Source: a virus. From it: a DNA stretch of 64,000 nucleotides. Location: positions 1 to 64,000 of IMG/VR virus record IMGVR_UViG_3300034103_001604; one strand, given 5' to 3'. The notes under the pieces are model-generated. The model ran no database searches, was not told where the DNA came from, and worked only from the letters and a program-made list of their open reading frames with translations. Within the stretch, counting starts at the first letter, position 1. Each line of letters starts with the position of its first letter. This document shows, piece by piece, positions 17,864-25,893 of the stretch. Made by a program: the position numbers and the translations under genes.

Positions 17864-18137
17864 ACCAAGATGCATGTATAAAGATAACAACGGTGTTGTC
17901 ATGGGAATTGCCTATTGTTCCGACGGGTATCTTCTTCCGTGTTGTTGGCTTGACACAGAATGGTCAAAAAAAACTTTAGTAGAACTAGGTCTATACGATA
18001 ATGAACTAAAATTAGAAAATAACAATTCTGTCGAAGATATTGTTAAAAGTAATCAATGGAAAAGTTTTATAAGAATACTGCAAGAAGAACCAGAATTGGC
18101 TCCAAAAAAATGTCACGAAAAATGTAAAAATGATTGA
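17850..18137 (+). CDS. Stand-alone SPASM/twitch-like iron-sulfur protein
   Basis: The 95-residue protein is essentially a cysteine motif domain: C8 in PRCMY, C23, then C31-C32 in GYLLPCCWLD, and C88 and C92 in the terminal KCHEKC. This matches the auxiliary-cluster domain fused to the N-terminus of the radical SAM protein at 7853-8908 (KCAW, RPCC, CFRC). It has no CxxxCxxC core of its own. The next gene, a radical SAM protein lacking such a domain, starts within its last codons. I infer that the two encode a split SPASM-type enzyme. Confidence 0.72.
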   Translation: MITLKPRCMYKDNNGVVMGIAYCSDGYLLPCCWLDTEWSKKTLVELGLYDNELKLENNNSVEDIVKSNQWKSFIRILQEEPELAPKKCHEKCKND

Positions 18138-18813
18138 TGCTGATGAATTTTTAAATATTCAAAAAGAACAAGGTAGTTCAAATATAGAACTAACATATAA
18201 ATGTCCTTTGCAATGTTCTCAATGTTTGAGAACAGATCTCGTAGATAAAAAAGTAGAAAAAAGAAATTACATGAAGGAAAAAATTTCTCAGTCATCTGAT
18301 ATTTCTTTAGACAATTTTAGAAAATTATGCAAATTTTTTAATAACACAATAGCGTTATGCGGTCAAATATCTGACCCAGTTTACCATAAAGATTTTTTTG
18401 AAATTTTAAAAATTTGTTCTCTAGAGTTTCCAAATAAAAAATTTAAGATACACACAGCAGCACATCAAAAAAATATTGAATGGTATGAAAAGGCCTTTGA
18501 TTTGACTGGTGATAATGTTTTGTGGATGTTTGGATTAGACGGTCTACCGGATACTAGTTACTTGTACAGAAGGGGACAAAATTCTCAATTAATTTTTGAT
18601 GCTATGATGTTGGGTAGTAAATTGAATAAAAAAATAATTTGGCAATTTATTGTATTTGAATTCAACGAACATCAAATAGAAACTGCTAGATCCATTTGTA
18701 AACAAAACAATATCTTATTTAAATTAGTTAAAACTTATCGAACTTCAAAAAATATTAAACTCCCGTCTGAATCATATAGACCAAAGGGTTTAATAAAAGA
18801 ATGGACCGACTAA
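18130..18813 (+). CDS. Radical SAM protein, core domain only
   Basis: The 227-residue protein has C25, C29 and C32 in YKCPLQCSQC. CGQISDPVYHKDFFEIL takes the place of GGEP and resembles CGNDGDPIYCKEF in the gene at 13532-14551. A GLDGLPDTSYLYRRG segment matches the conserved barrel strand and loop of SPASM enzymes. It stops where a SPASM domain would normally begin. The missing domain appears to be supplied by the overlapping gene upstream (8-base overlap). It is the last gene of the operon, ending one base before the convergent gene's stop. Confidence 0.84.
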   Translation: MIDADEFLNIQKEQGSSNIELTYKCPLQCSQCLRTDLVDKKVEKRNYMKEKISQSSDISLDNFRKLCKFFNNTIALCGQISDPVYHKDFFEILKICSLEFPNKKFKIHTAAHQKNIEWYEKAFDLTGDNVLWMFGLDGLPDTSYLYRRGQNSQLIFDAMMLGSKLNKKIIWQFIVFEFNEHQIETARSICKQNNILFKLVKTYRTSKNIKLPSESYRPKGLIKEWTD

Positions 18814-18814
18814 T

Positions 18815-19573
18815 TTATTTGTACCCTATTCTCATGTAACGGGTGTAATCAATTAGTTGTAATTCACCTTCATACAACACTTGTGTCATAGGAGTTTGTT
18901 TAGCAAAATCTTCTAAAGACTCTGCACAATTTACATGATCTTCAATATCACGATAGTTATTGTTTTGCATCACTAATAATTTTCCATCTGGAATTTTATC
19001 ATACCAATCTTTAAAATTTCTTATGTGTTCGCAACTAGTATTAATGATAGTATCGGGATTATCAGTCAATGTAACAACAGAATGATCTGCTCTTAACGTA
19101 TCATACACTAACGGATATGTCATCTTGTGAATATCATACGTTGTTGCTTTGAATTTCCAATCTTCTAAAATATATTTTTTATTAACAGTATTAGCAATCG
19201 TTAAACAATTTTCGTCAATATCGAAACTTCTTATTTTTTCAATCTTGCAGTTACTTTCAAATAACATAGCAGCCAATGTAGCATACCAACCTGCACAAAG
19301 AAATACAGTTCCTAATTCAACATTTAATTTTTCTAATTCTTTGATAATCCATTTTTTACTTTTAATCTGTCCACGACTAAATGCATCGTTATCGAATTCT
19401 TCGATTCTATCAATTTTTCTTAATGCTTCTACCAAAGGTGTATCGCTTAAATGTTTTATTAATCTAAATAATGCAAATCTATCATCGCTCAAAATAGATT
19501 TTCTTAGGTCAACAATTAAATTGTTATCAGGATAAAGTAATTCTAATCGGTCAAGTAGTTCTTCTGTATTCAT
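18815..19573 (-). CDS. Class I methyltransferase-like protein
   Basis: The protein has 252 residues from the ATG at 19573, which has GGAAAA close upstream. A TTG six codons earlier overlaps the previous stop. VFLCAGWYATLAAMLFE lies where the glycine-rich SAM loop would be, followed by IRSFDIDENCLTIAN, a strand ending in an acidic residue typical of SAM-binding Rossmann folds. A later INTSCEHIRNF and KLLVMQNNNYRD fit motif IV and post-motif strands. The glycine-rich loop is not canonical, so catalytic activity is not certain. It is the last of three minus-strand genes after two glycosyltransferase-like genes. Confidence 0.62.
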   Translation of the reverse strand: MNTEELLDRLELLYPDNNLIVDLRKSILSDDRFALFRLIKHLSDTPLVEALRKIDRIEEFDNDAFSRGQIKSKKWIIKELEKLNVELGTVFLCAGWYATLAAMLFESNCKIEKIRSFDIDENCLTIANTVNKKYILEDWKFKATTYDIHKMTYPLVYDTLRADHSVVTLTDNPDTIINTSCEHIRNFKDWYDKIPDGKLLVMQNNNYRDIEDHVNCAESLEDFAKQTPMTQVLYEGELQLIDYTRYMRIGYK

Positions 19574-19583
19574 ATTTTTTCCG

Positions 19584-20501
19584 TTATTCAAATGTTGTAA
19601 AAATTAAATTAGACTGTCTCGGAGTATTAAAATTGAATTGTTTAAAAAATTTACTTTGTCTTGGCGTAAACATTTCTGGAATTTCTAAAATGCCTTTTAA
19701 TAAATTGCTATATGTTTCAATTTTTTCTTGGACATCATCTTCAGATAAGTCAGATAGTTCATTTTCCCAATAAGAATTTAAATAATCAAAATTTCTAACT
19801 TGTTCAAAATTCCAATTTGAATAAAGTACTTTGCAACATCCCATTCTTGCTCCTAATATTGCCCAAGTACCATATTCTACGTCACTGCCAACAGTTGCCC
19901 AAACTAATAATCTTTTAACATTCCCATGCCACAAATCTGAAACATGTTGGGGACGAAGACCCTTGTCAAGGCTCATTTTTACTCCTTCTCGAAATCCTGC
20001 TCTCCATGCCTGCAATTTTGATGAATTGTTTCTTATTTCGCTAAATGATAAATCCAAAGGAATATAATTTATATCCCAACAAAAATCTATTTTAGATCTA
20101 GGTTTATCATCAGGAGCATTTTCATGAGTCTGCATAGACAAGGCAAGATCAGTTGGCCAACATTTAATTCCTCCATTACCGTATAATAATCCATTTATTG
20201 TATTAAAACTTGGCCAAGAAAAAACAGAGTTCTCGATATCTATCAAATCATCTTTGATAATTAATTTTTGTTTAACAAAGTTTTCTTTTGTTAAAAAATT
20301 GTCACCATCGATTACAACGAATCTTTCTGTTTCTGATTTTCTTGCTGCTTCTTTGTGTGCAGTATCACTGCCCTTTATTCCATGCACTCTTTTTGCATAT
20401 GGTATCATTGTAACCAATTGTTGATAATTTTCATCTGCATTTGGTTCATCGTAACTCAAAAAGATAACATCATACTTAGACAGATTAATTGATCTCTCCA
20501 T
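19584..20501 (-). CDS. GT-A-like glycosyltransferase
   Basis: The protein has 305 residues from the ATG at 20501, preceded by AAGGAAA. YDVIFLSYDEPNADENY begins the nucleotide-binding domain, RFVVIDGDNFL gives a DxD-like motif for metal and sugar nucleotide, and GLLYGNGGIKCWP matches the acceptor-side glycine loop. It is paralogous to the next gene upstream (20485-21177), with which it overlaps by 17 bases, and adds about 70 C-terminal residues. Such proteins move a sugar to glycan, DNA or protein acceptors. The acceptor is unknown. Confidence 0.66.
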   Translation of the reverse strand: MERSINLSKYDVIFLSYDEPNADENYQQLVTMIPYAKRVHGIKGSDTAHKEAARKSETERFVVIDGDNFLTKENFVKQKLIIKDDLIDIENSVFSWPSFNTINGLLYGNGGIKCWPTDLALSMQTHENAPDDKPRSKIDFCWDINYIPLDLSFSEIRNNSSKLQAWRAGFREGVKMSLDKGLRPQHVSDLWHGNVKRLLVWATVGSDVEYGTWAILGARMGCCKVLYSNWNFEQVRNFDYLNSYWENELSDLSEDDVQEKIETYSNLLKGILEIPEMFTPRQSKFFKQFNFNTPRQSNLIFTTFE

Positions 20502-21177
20502 ATGTTTCCTTAAATTTATTTTTAAGCCAATCAAAATTGTTAATCATATTCATTTCATTTTTGTGTTGAAGGCCAAATTTTTTTCCTTCCTTGGCTCCAT
20601 CAATTGCAAATTTTCCAAATGGTCTATCAATGCCCCGCGTACACCAAACTTCGAGGCGTTCTTCAGTTTCAAAAGATTTTTGGCGATCAATCATTTTGCT
20701 AGATAATTTAGCACACTCTCTAAATGCACTTTTCCAAGTGTTAAATGGATCTGTGTTAAATTCGGTAATGTTACTGATAACATTGACAGGTTTGTAAAAA
20801 TCGCTTATACTGGTTGCAATATCTGGATTTTTAATGTTCAAATTTTGAGTCAAATGTTTTGGTAATAATTTAACTCCACCGTAACCATAGACCAGATCAT
20901 TTATCGGATTTTTACTTCTCCAAACATGAACAGTTTTTTTCGCTCCAGTATCATACTCTGGAATTTCATAATCAAAATTAAAACTTTCTAAAATTATAGC
21001 ATCACCGTCTACTACATAAAACATCTCTGTATCAACTAGTTTAGCCGCAATTTTATGAGCATTTTGAATACCCTTTATACCGTGTATTCTTTTAATTTTA
21101 CCGTTCTTTTTCTTCAAAATTTGCCAATTTTTTTCTGCATTTGGCTCGTTGAAACTGATAAAAACAACATCGTACAT
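20485..21177 (-). CDS. GT-A-like glycosyltransferase, paralogue of neighbour
   Basis: The 230-residue protein shares with its neighbour the N-terminal VVFISFNEPNAEKNW, the RIHGIKG...NAHK block, FYVVDGDAI as DxD-like motif, and DLVYGYGGVKLLP. Both end with an FDWL segment. The tandem arrangement and shared blocks indicate a local duplication. It heads the three-gene minus-strand group ending with a methyltransferase-like gene, which suggests synthesis of a methylated glycan or modification of a base or surface sugar. The specific donor and acceptor are not identifiable. Confidence 0.66.
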   Translation of the reverse strand: MYDVVFISFNEPNAEKNWQILKKKNGKIKRIHGIKGIQNAHKIAAKLVDTEMFYVVDGDAIILESFNFDYEIPEYDTGAKKTVHVWRSKNPINDLVYGYGGVKLLPKHLTQNLNIKNPDIATSISDFYKPVNVISNITEFNTDPFNTWKSAFRECAKLSSKMIDRQKSFETEERLEVWCTRGIDRPFGKFAIDGAKEGKKFGLQHKNEMNMINNFDWLKNKFKETYGEIN

Positions 21178-21268
21178 AGTTTATTTGTAAATATAATTGC
21201 ACATATTTACCGAGCACTAAAACTGCTGACAAATTTTAGCGATTACAAAAAATATTTTAGAGAAAATT

Positions 21269-21991
21269 ATGAGTTATTTTGATTGGTCAGTTTTAAATCG
21301 AAAAGACATTGTTGATCATATGTTAATGATAATGCCAAACATAATTAAAAAAGAATTATCAATTGATGTGTTTCATAAAATGATAACTAATCATATCAAA
21401 AAATTAGCCCCAGTTAAGTGTAGAAAATATAAAAATGTTCACGAAAACGTAAACTGGGTATATATAGGCGGCATGTATCACGGTGATTTAGACAAAGACA
21501 GAAAAAAATGTATAGAACTTATTTTTGAATATTCCTTTTTAGATCCAAACCTTTATATCTCAATAAACAAATACAAGTCAATTTGTAAATTGATTGCTGA
21601 CACACTGTTACACGAAATCATACATATGAAGCAATACAGAAGCAGGAGATTTAAAATATTGGCAAATTATCGAAGCAATTCGTCAATAGACTATATTCGA
21701 AGAGAACAAGAATATTTAGGTTGTCCAGATGAAATGGATGCTTACAGTTTTAATATTGCCTGTGAATTAAAAGATCATTTTGAAGGCAACGTTTCAAAAA
21801 TAAAAAAGTTTTTGAATCAAACCAAATTAGAAAGAAAAAAAATATCTCCCTCCTGGAACAAGTATGTGAGAGCATTTGAAAAAAATTATGATCATCCTAT
21901 AATTCAAAAGTTAAAAAAGAAAATTATTAAATACTTGCCAATGGCAAACATTGGCAAACCTTACAGAAGAAATAATTGGATAAATCATTGA
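21269..21991 (+). CDS. HExxH metal-dependent peptidase-like protein
   Basis: The 240-residue protein has LLHEIIHMKQYR around residue 114, the HExxH zinc motif, and a downstream EQEYLGCPDEMDAYSFN stretch whose glutamates could be the third ligand, as in gluzincin-type domains. There is no signal peptide. Phages encode similar small HExxH proteins of unknown target. It stands alone on the plus strand, with an ATG at 21269 and a weak upstream ribosome site. A protease role is plausible but the substrate is unknown. Confidence 0.55.
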   Translation: MSYFDWSVLNRKDIVDHMLMIMPNIIKKELSIDVFHKMITNHIKKLAPVKCRKYKNVHENVNWVYIGGMYHGDLDKDRKKCIELIFEYSFLDPNLYISINKYKSICKLIADTLLHEIIHMKQYRSRRFKILANYRSNSSIDYIRREQEYLGCPDEMDAYSFNIACELKDHFEGNVSKIKKFLNQTKLERKKISPSWNKYVRAFEKNYDHPIIQKLKKKIIKYLPMANIGKPYRRNNWINH

Positions 21992-22038
21992 TTTTCACGT
22001 TAATTTATATTAGCATGTACTTTTTGTAAGCGAATAAC

Positions 22039-22269
22039 ATGTCATTTAACGTATGTAAAAGCCAAATCAAAACTATTAAACAATCTAATCCAAATTTTTT
22101 AATTCGTGATGGATTTACTATAGCCCCAAGGGCAGGATTTGAAATATCTAACTCATGTCCGTACGAATATCTATTGATCATTGACGAATGTTTAAAAAAT
22201 GGATGGCTCAAACCTGTTGCCAATGTTACTGAAAAAGAATTAATGTTTATAGGACTAACTAATGAATAA
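22039..22269 (+). CDS. Small protein of unknown function
   Basis: The 76-residue protein is soluble, without cysteine-metal motifs beyond two cysteines, and I recognise no family. It overlaps the UDP-sugar dehydrogenase-like gene by 8 bases, which supports translation and co-transcription. It ends with a KELMFIGLTNE segment. Nothing more can be said of its role. Confidence 0.55.
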   Translation: MSFNVCKSQIKTIKQSNPNFLIRDGFTIAPRAGFEISNSCPYEYLLIIDECLKNGWLKPVANVTEKELMFIGLTNE

Positions 22270-23068
22270 AATAAAAATTGGAATAATAGGTCTAGGATTT
22301 GTAGGAAATGCAGTACGACGATCCTACGACGATCCTTTCGTCGAAATAATTGAAATTGATTCAGATCCGTCAAAAGGGTGTACTGGAACATATAATGATT
22401 TACATGACACCGATGGTGTCTTTATCTGTGTGCCAAGTCCAATGAACACCGATGGAAGTTGTGATACCAGTCCATTAGAATCAGTTTTAGAAAATCTAAA
22501 AGATTTTCGAGGGGTAATCATTTCCAAAGTAACTGCACCCCCTTCTGTCTATGAACGTCTGCAGGCTAATTTTACAAATCTTGTTCATGCTCCAGAGTTT
22601 TTAACTGCTGCTAATGCTGTACAAGACTATCTATCAAGTAAACATTCTATCATAGGTGGAGAAAATAAAGCCTATATGCACGAAGCAGACAGGATCATTA
22701 GACTAGGTCTTAAAAATTTAGAAACTACTTTTTTCTGTACTATTAAAGAAGCCAGTTTAACAAAGTATACGATCAACACTTTTTTAGCAACAAAAGTTAT
22801 ATTCATGAATGAAATGGCCGACCTTGCAAAATCTATCGACGTTGATTGGAATAAAGTTAGACAACTGATTGCATTAGACGCAGGGCGAGTCGGCAATAGT
22901 CACACACAGGTCCCCGGACCAGACGGTGAATACGGATTTGGTGGCGCTTGTTTCCCCAAGGATACTGCTGCCTTACTGAGATATGCAGAAAGTTTAAATG
23001 TTCAAATGAATGTATTAGATGCGGCTGTAAAGAAAAATTTGTTGTTAAGGTTGACAGATTCTAAATAA
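22262..23068 (+). CDS. UDP-glucose/GDP-mannose dehydrogenase-like protein, short form
   Basis: The 268-residue protein begins with the NAD-binding motif IGIIGLGFVGNAV, has VFICVPSPMNTDGSCD for the cofactor loop, VHAPEFL and the central helix with EASLTKYTINTFLATKV. The catalytic cysteine is C230 in FGGACFPKDT. The family oxidises a UDP- or GDP-sugar to the uronate in two steps. Normal members are about 390-450 residues, and this one lacks the C-terminal nucleotide-sugar binding domain. It may need a partner or act on another substrate. It fits the sugar-modification theme of the preceding region. Confidence 0.86.
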   Translation: MNKIKIGIIGLGFVGNAVRRSYDDPFVEIIEIDSDPSKGCTGTYNDLHDTDGVFICVPSPMNTDGSCDTSPLESVLENLKDFRGVIISKVTAPPSVYERLQANFTNLVHAPEFLTAANAVQDYLSSKHSIIGGENKAYMHEADRIIRLGLKNLETTFFCTIKEASLTKYTINTFLATKVIFMNEMADLAKSIDVDWNKVRQLIALDAGRVGNSHTQVPGPDGEYGFGGACFPKDTAALLRYAESLNVQMNVLDAAVKKNLLLRLTDSK

Positions 23069-23079
23069 TCCTATATTAT
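23051..23079 (+). promoter_or_regulatory. Sigma70-type promoter for folE
   Basis: TTGACA at 23051-23056 is a perfect -35 box. TATTAT at 23074-23079 is a five-of-six -10 box, with a 17-bp spacer. Transcription would start about 10 bases before the folE ATG at 23097. The -35 box lies in the last codons of the dehydrogenase gene. Confidence 0.7.
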
Positions 23080-23096
23080 TGAAGAAAGAGATCAAC

Positions 23097-23891
23097 ATGA
23101 CTACACAATTTCAACCAGATAAAATTATGGCCAGTAAAGAAAAACCAGAATATGTACCAATAACTCATCCGCAGATCTTTGTAAAAGCAGATGATGCTCA
23201 AAAACTTGCTACTGAAAAAAACTTATCTCAAGTAATTAGAGAAAGAATTAAAAATGCAGGTGCAAGATTTCATTGTAATGATAATATTTCAGAATTTATC
23301 AAAGACAACGAAATTGATCGTCTAGTCGATGAAGTTGCAGATCGATTCCAAGAAGTATTAAAATCATTAATTATTGATACCGACAATGATCATAATACTC
23401 AAGATACTGCACGACGAGTTGCAAAAATGTTTGTCAACGAAACATTTAGCGGCCGATATAGACCTACTCCAAAAGTTACAGCATTTCCTAATATGGGATA
23501 TAAAAGTCTGTACACCACAGGTCCTATTAGCATTCGCAGTACCTGTGCTCACCACTTTCAAAATATTGTAGGTAAGTGTTGGGTCGGAATTGTCCCCCAA
23601 GAAGAAGTTATAGGACTAAGTAAGTTTAATCGACTTGTACATCACATCTGTGAACGTCCTCAAATTCAAGAAGAAATGACCACGCAAATTGCCGACGCAC
23701 TAAAACAATATGCAAAGACAGAGCATATTGCAGTTGTGGTTAAAGCCGAGCATCATTGCATGACACACCGAGGTGTGAGAGAACATGAAAGTGATATGAC
23801 CACAGCAATCATGTTAGGTGCATTTGAAAAAGATCCCGCACTCAAAAAAGAATTTTATGATATCTGTCTATCAATGAAGGGTCACAATTAA
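23097..23891 (+). CDS. folE: GTP cyclohydrolase I
   Basis: The protein has 264 residues from the ATG at 23097. A TTG at 23079 lies within the promoter and is rejected. The C-terminal 180 residues match FolE: STCAHHFQNIVGK with the zinc Cys and catalytic His residues, VGIVPQEEVIGLSKFNR, HHICERPQIQEEMT, and AEHHCMTHRGVREHES with the second zinc Cys. The enzyme converts GTP to 7,8-dihydroneopterin triphosphate, the entry to folate and to 7-deazaguanine (queuosine, preQ0) synthesis. About 70 N-terminal residues are extra. A QueD-family gene lies at 36867. No QueE or QueC is seen here. Confidence 0.93.
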   Translation: MTTQFQPDKIMASKEKPEYVPITHPQIFVKADDAQKLATEKNLSQVIRERIKNAGARFHCNDNISEFIKDNEIDRLVDEVADRFQEVLKSLIIDTDNDHNTQDTARRVAKMFVNETFSGRYRPTPKVTAFPNMGYKSLYTTGPISIRSTCAHHFQNIVGKCWVGIVPQEEVIGLSKFNRLVHHICERPQIQEEMTTQIADALKQYAKTEHIAVVVKAEHHCMTHRGVREHESDMTTAIMLGAFEKDPALKKEFYDICLSMKGHN

Positions 23892-23901
23892 AAGGAAAAA
23901 A

Positions 23902-24636
23902 ATGAAAAAAACAAAACTTAATATTCCATCGAGACAAAATACTCCTCTGGCAACAGAAAAACCTACAACTAATACTGCGCCAGCAGGTAGCACAGATCAA
24001 ATTCCTAGGCAACCCAGCGTTATGATTGCTGTGCCTGCTATGGAAATGGTCAATGCAGAGTTTGCTCAGCATTTGGCTATGGCGGCTGCTAACTTAGTAG
24101 CACACGGAGTTAAAATCAACTGCGCATTTAATATCGGAAGCGTAATTACAATTGCTCGAAGAAACTTAGTTGACATTTTCTTAAAGTCAAATTTTGACTA
24201 TATTTGGTGGGTCGATTCGGACATGAAATTTCCAATCGATACTCCTATTAGATTATTGAAAAGAAATAAAGACATTGTTGGTGCAAACTATCGACGCCGT
24301 CGTTTCCCTAACGCCAACTTTACAGGAATGATGGGAACAAATGGTAGTTTTAGAGAATTCGTAACCACTGATAACAGTCCGGCAATGGAATTAATTGATG
24401 TATTACCGCATGGCTGCGTTTTAGTTAAACGTCATGTTTATGAAAAAATTCCTCAGCCACACTATCTACAAGAATTTATTCCTTCTCTAAATTTAGAAAT
24501 TGGAGAAGACATTTTCTTTTGTCAACAAGCACAAAAAGCAGGATTCGAAGTTTGGTGTGATCAAGAATTAAGTAAAGAGATTGCACATATTGGAATTTTC
24601 CACTTTAACTATAATCTCAGCGTACCTAAACAATAA
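23902..24636 (+). CDS. GT-A family glycosyltransferase
   Basis: The 244-residue protein has a polar, low-complexity N-terminus (residues 1-35), then MIAVPAMEMVNAEF and a Rossmann-like nucleotide-binding half. FDYIWWVDSDMKFP contains the DxD motif for metal-sugar nucleotide binding, followed by DIVGANYRRRRFP. GEDIFFCQQAQKAGFEVWCDQ resembles the catalytic ED block of family 2-like transferases. Phages use such enzymes to decorate DNA bases, capsids or host surface glycans. It follows folE by 10 bases with an AAGGAAAAA ribosome site, so the two share a transcript. Confidence 0.78.
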   Translation: MKKTKLNIPSRQNTPLATEKPTTNTAPAGSTDQIPRQPSVMIAVPAMEMVNAEFAQHLAMAAANLVAHGVKINCAFNIGSVITIARRNLVDIFLKSNFDYIWWVDSDMKFPIDTPIRLLKRNKDIVGANYRRRRFPNANFTGMMGTNGSFREFVTTDNSPAMELIDVLPHGCVLVKRHVYEKIPQPHYLQEFIPSLNLEIGEDIFFCQQAQKAGFEVWCDQELSKEIAHIGIFHFNYNLSVPKQ

Positions 24637-24647
24637 AAGGTAATTTT

Positions 24648-24821
24648 ATGTATGAATCTATAGAAATTCGCAAAGTTAAAAATGGAGTCATTGTGACTTT
24701 GCGAACCGAAGATGAAGATCAAGAGTATGTCTATGACACAGATAGAAAAGCAATCAAATTTGTCAAAGACATGCTCGAAACTAAAAATCCTTCATTAAAA
24801 GATAAACAATTGGTGAGTTAA
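24648..24821 (+). CDS. Small hypothetical protein
   Basis: A 57-residue open frame starts at an ATG preceded by AAAGG and ends just before the next gene's ATG. The peptide is hydrophilic, with alternating charged residues and a strand-like EIRKVKNGVIVTL start. It fills the gap between two genes in the operon with correct spacing, which supports it being real. Function is unknown. Confidence 0.6.
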   Translation: MYESIEIRKVKNGVIVTLRTEDEDQEYVYDTDRKAIKFVKDMLETKNPSLKDKQLVS

Positions 24822-24822
24822 A

Positions 24823-25263
24823 ATGGAAGTTAAAAAAGACTACCAGATTGATGATTCGGTCTGGATATATGGTATAACTAAAAATAATAGGTTAGTTGAA
24901 GGTAAAATTATTAAAAAGTTTACCATGGACTATCAGGGGTACGATGACGAACCTTATTATGTAGTAGCAATTCCTACTGAGATCGAACCCTTGTTAGAAA
25001 TTAGAACTTGGCATAATATTAGTCAAGATAAACACGGGCCTATCGGCGCATTTCGAAATATCAATACTAAAGATATAGTAGATCGATTTATTAAAAAAGT
25101 AGGATACAATGCATCTGACGATGACGATGACATAGAAGAACCTACAGCAGCCGAAATTCATGCGGCATTAGAAAAATCTAAATTGTCCGTTGTTCATCAA
25201 CCACTGAACATGAAAGAAAACAAACCTAAAAAAAGATATTATCACAGGGCTAAAAAATCTTGA
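24823..25263 (+). CDS. Hypothetical phage protein with acidic linker and basic tail
   Basis: The 146-residue protein has an N-terminal half that looks like a small beta-barrel (DYQIDDSVWIYGI...GKIIKKF), resembling SH3/KOW-type folds. An acidic run (DDDDDIEE) and a Lys/Arg-rich tail KKRYYHRAKK follow. The basic tail suggests nucleic-acid contact, but this is inference. It begins one base after the preceding small gene and overlaps the next one. Confidence 0.55.
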   Translation: MEVKKDYQIDDSVWIYGITKNNRLVEGKIIKKFTMDYQGYDDEPYYVVAIPTEIEPLLEIRTWHNISQDKHGPIGAFRNINTKDIVDRFIKKVGYNASDDDDDIEEPTAAEIHAALEKSKLSVVHQPLNMKENKPKKRYYHRAKKS

Positions 25264-25595
25264 ACTCGGCTTGGATTTCGACTTTAGAACAGTTAGAACC
25301 TAACTATCATTATTTTGCAAAAATGATAGAAGAAGGTCCAACGATCGTAGCTAGATTAGAAAAATCTACTTTTAAAAAATGGATTGTTCATATTGCTGAA
25401 GACTGGTATAAATCTAAAGGAAATATCTATTATACAGCATCATATAATAATAGAGATATTTGTGTCGATTGGACAACAGAACAACTAAAAAATTGGAAAT
25501 TTGTTAATAGAATATCTCATGATAAATGGATATTTCTTAGAAAACAAGATGCTGAAAAGTTTATAACCTTGTTTAATTTAAAGTGGGGTTCATAA
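25260..25595 (+). CDS. Hypothetical protein
   Basis: The 111-residue protein uses a TTG start that overlaps the previous stop (TTGA), a coupling arrangement seen elsewhere in this operon. It is rich in Trp and Lys (KKWIVHIAEDWYKSK), with no metal or catalytic motif. No family is recognised. Confidence 0.5.
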   Translation: MNSAWISTLEQLEPNYHYFAKMIEEGPTIVARLEKSTFKKWIVHIAEDWYKSKGNIYYTASYNNRDICVDWTTEQLKNWKFVNRISHDKWIFLRKQDAEKFITLFNLKWGS

Positions 25596-25880
25596 ATGTT
25601 TTATCAATGTAAAGTAAATGATAAAAATGAAGTTGAAGAACTTCATAAAATAGTAGTACATAGGTTTATTGTTACTGATGAAGATCCTGTTTTACATGCT
25701 GCTCAACCTTTATGGGAGTGGGAACAAAGTGAAGCAGGTCAATATGTAATAAAGAACGCTTATCAAACACCAGAATGGAAACACCAAGTGTGTGTATCAA
25801 CATTCGGTTATGAGTTTGCAATCATAGCAATACTCGAAAAAAAGAAACTCAGCGAATTTTACCTAAAATTCAAAAAATAA
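25596..25880 (+). CDS. Hypothetical protein
   Basis: The 94-residue protein starts directly after the previous stop. VVHRFIVTDEDPVLHAAQPLW and WEWEQSEAGQYV suggest a compact alpha/beta protein of the kind found in many marine phages, but its role is unknown. Its operon position between small hypothetical genes and a MazG-like gene gives no further clue. Confidence 0.55.
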   Translation: MFYQCKVNDKNEVEELHKIVVHRFIVTDEDPVLHAAQPLWEWEQSEAGQYVIKNAYQTPEWKHQVCVSTFGYEFAIIAILEKKKLSEFYLKFKK

Positions 25881-25893
25881 ATAAAGGAAAAAT

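Noticed and set aside
7853-18813. One of the radical SAM proteins as QueE to complete the preQ0 pathway
   Set aside because: None has the length and cysteine context of QueE, and most have SPASM or B12-binding features.
13530-22040. A RiPP precursor peptide gene beside the SPASM enzymes
   Set aside because: No short frame with a leader and Cys/Ser/Thr-rich core and ribosome site was found next to them; the larger unknown protein at 17018 does not look like a precursor.
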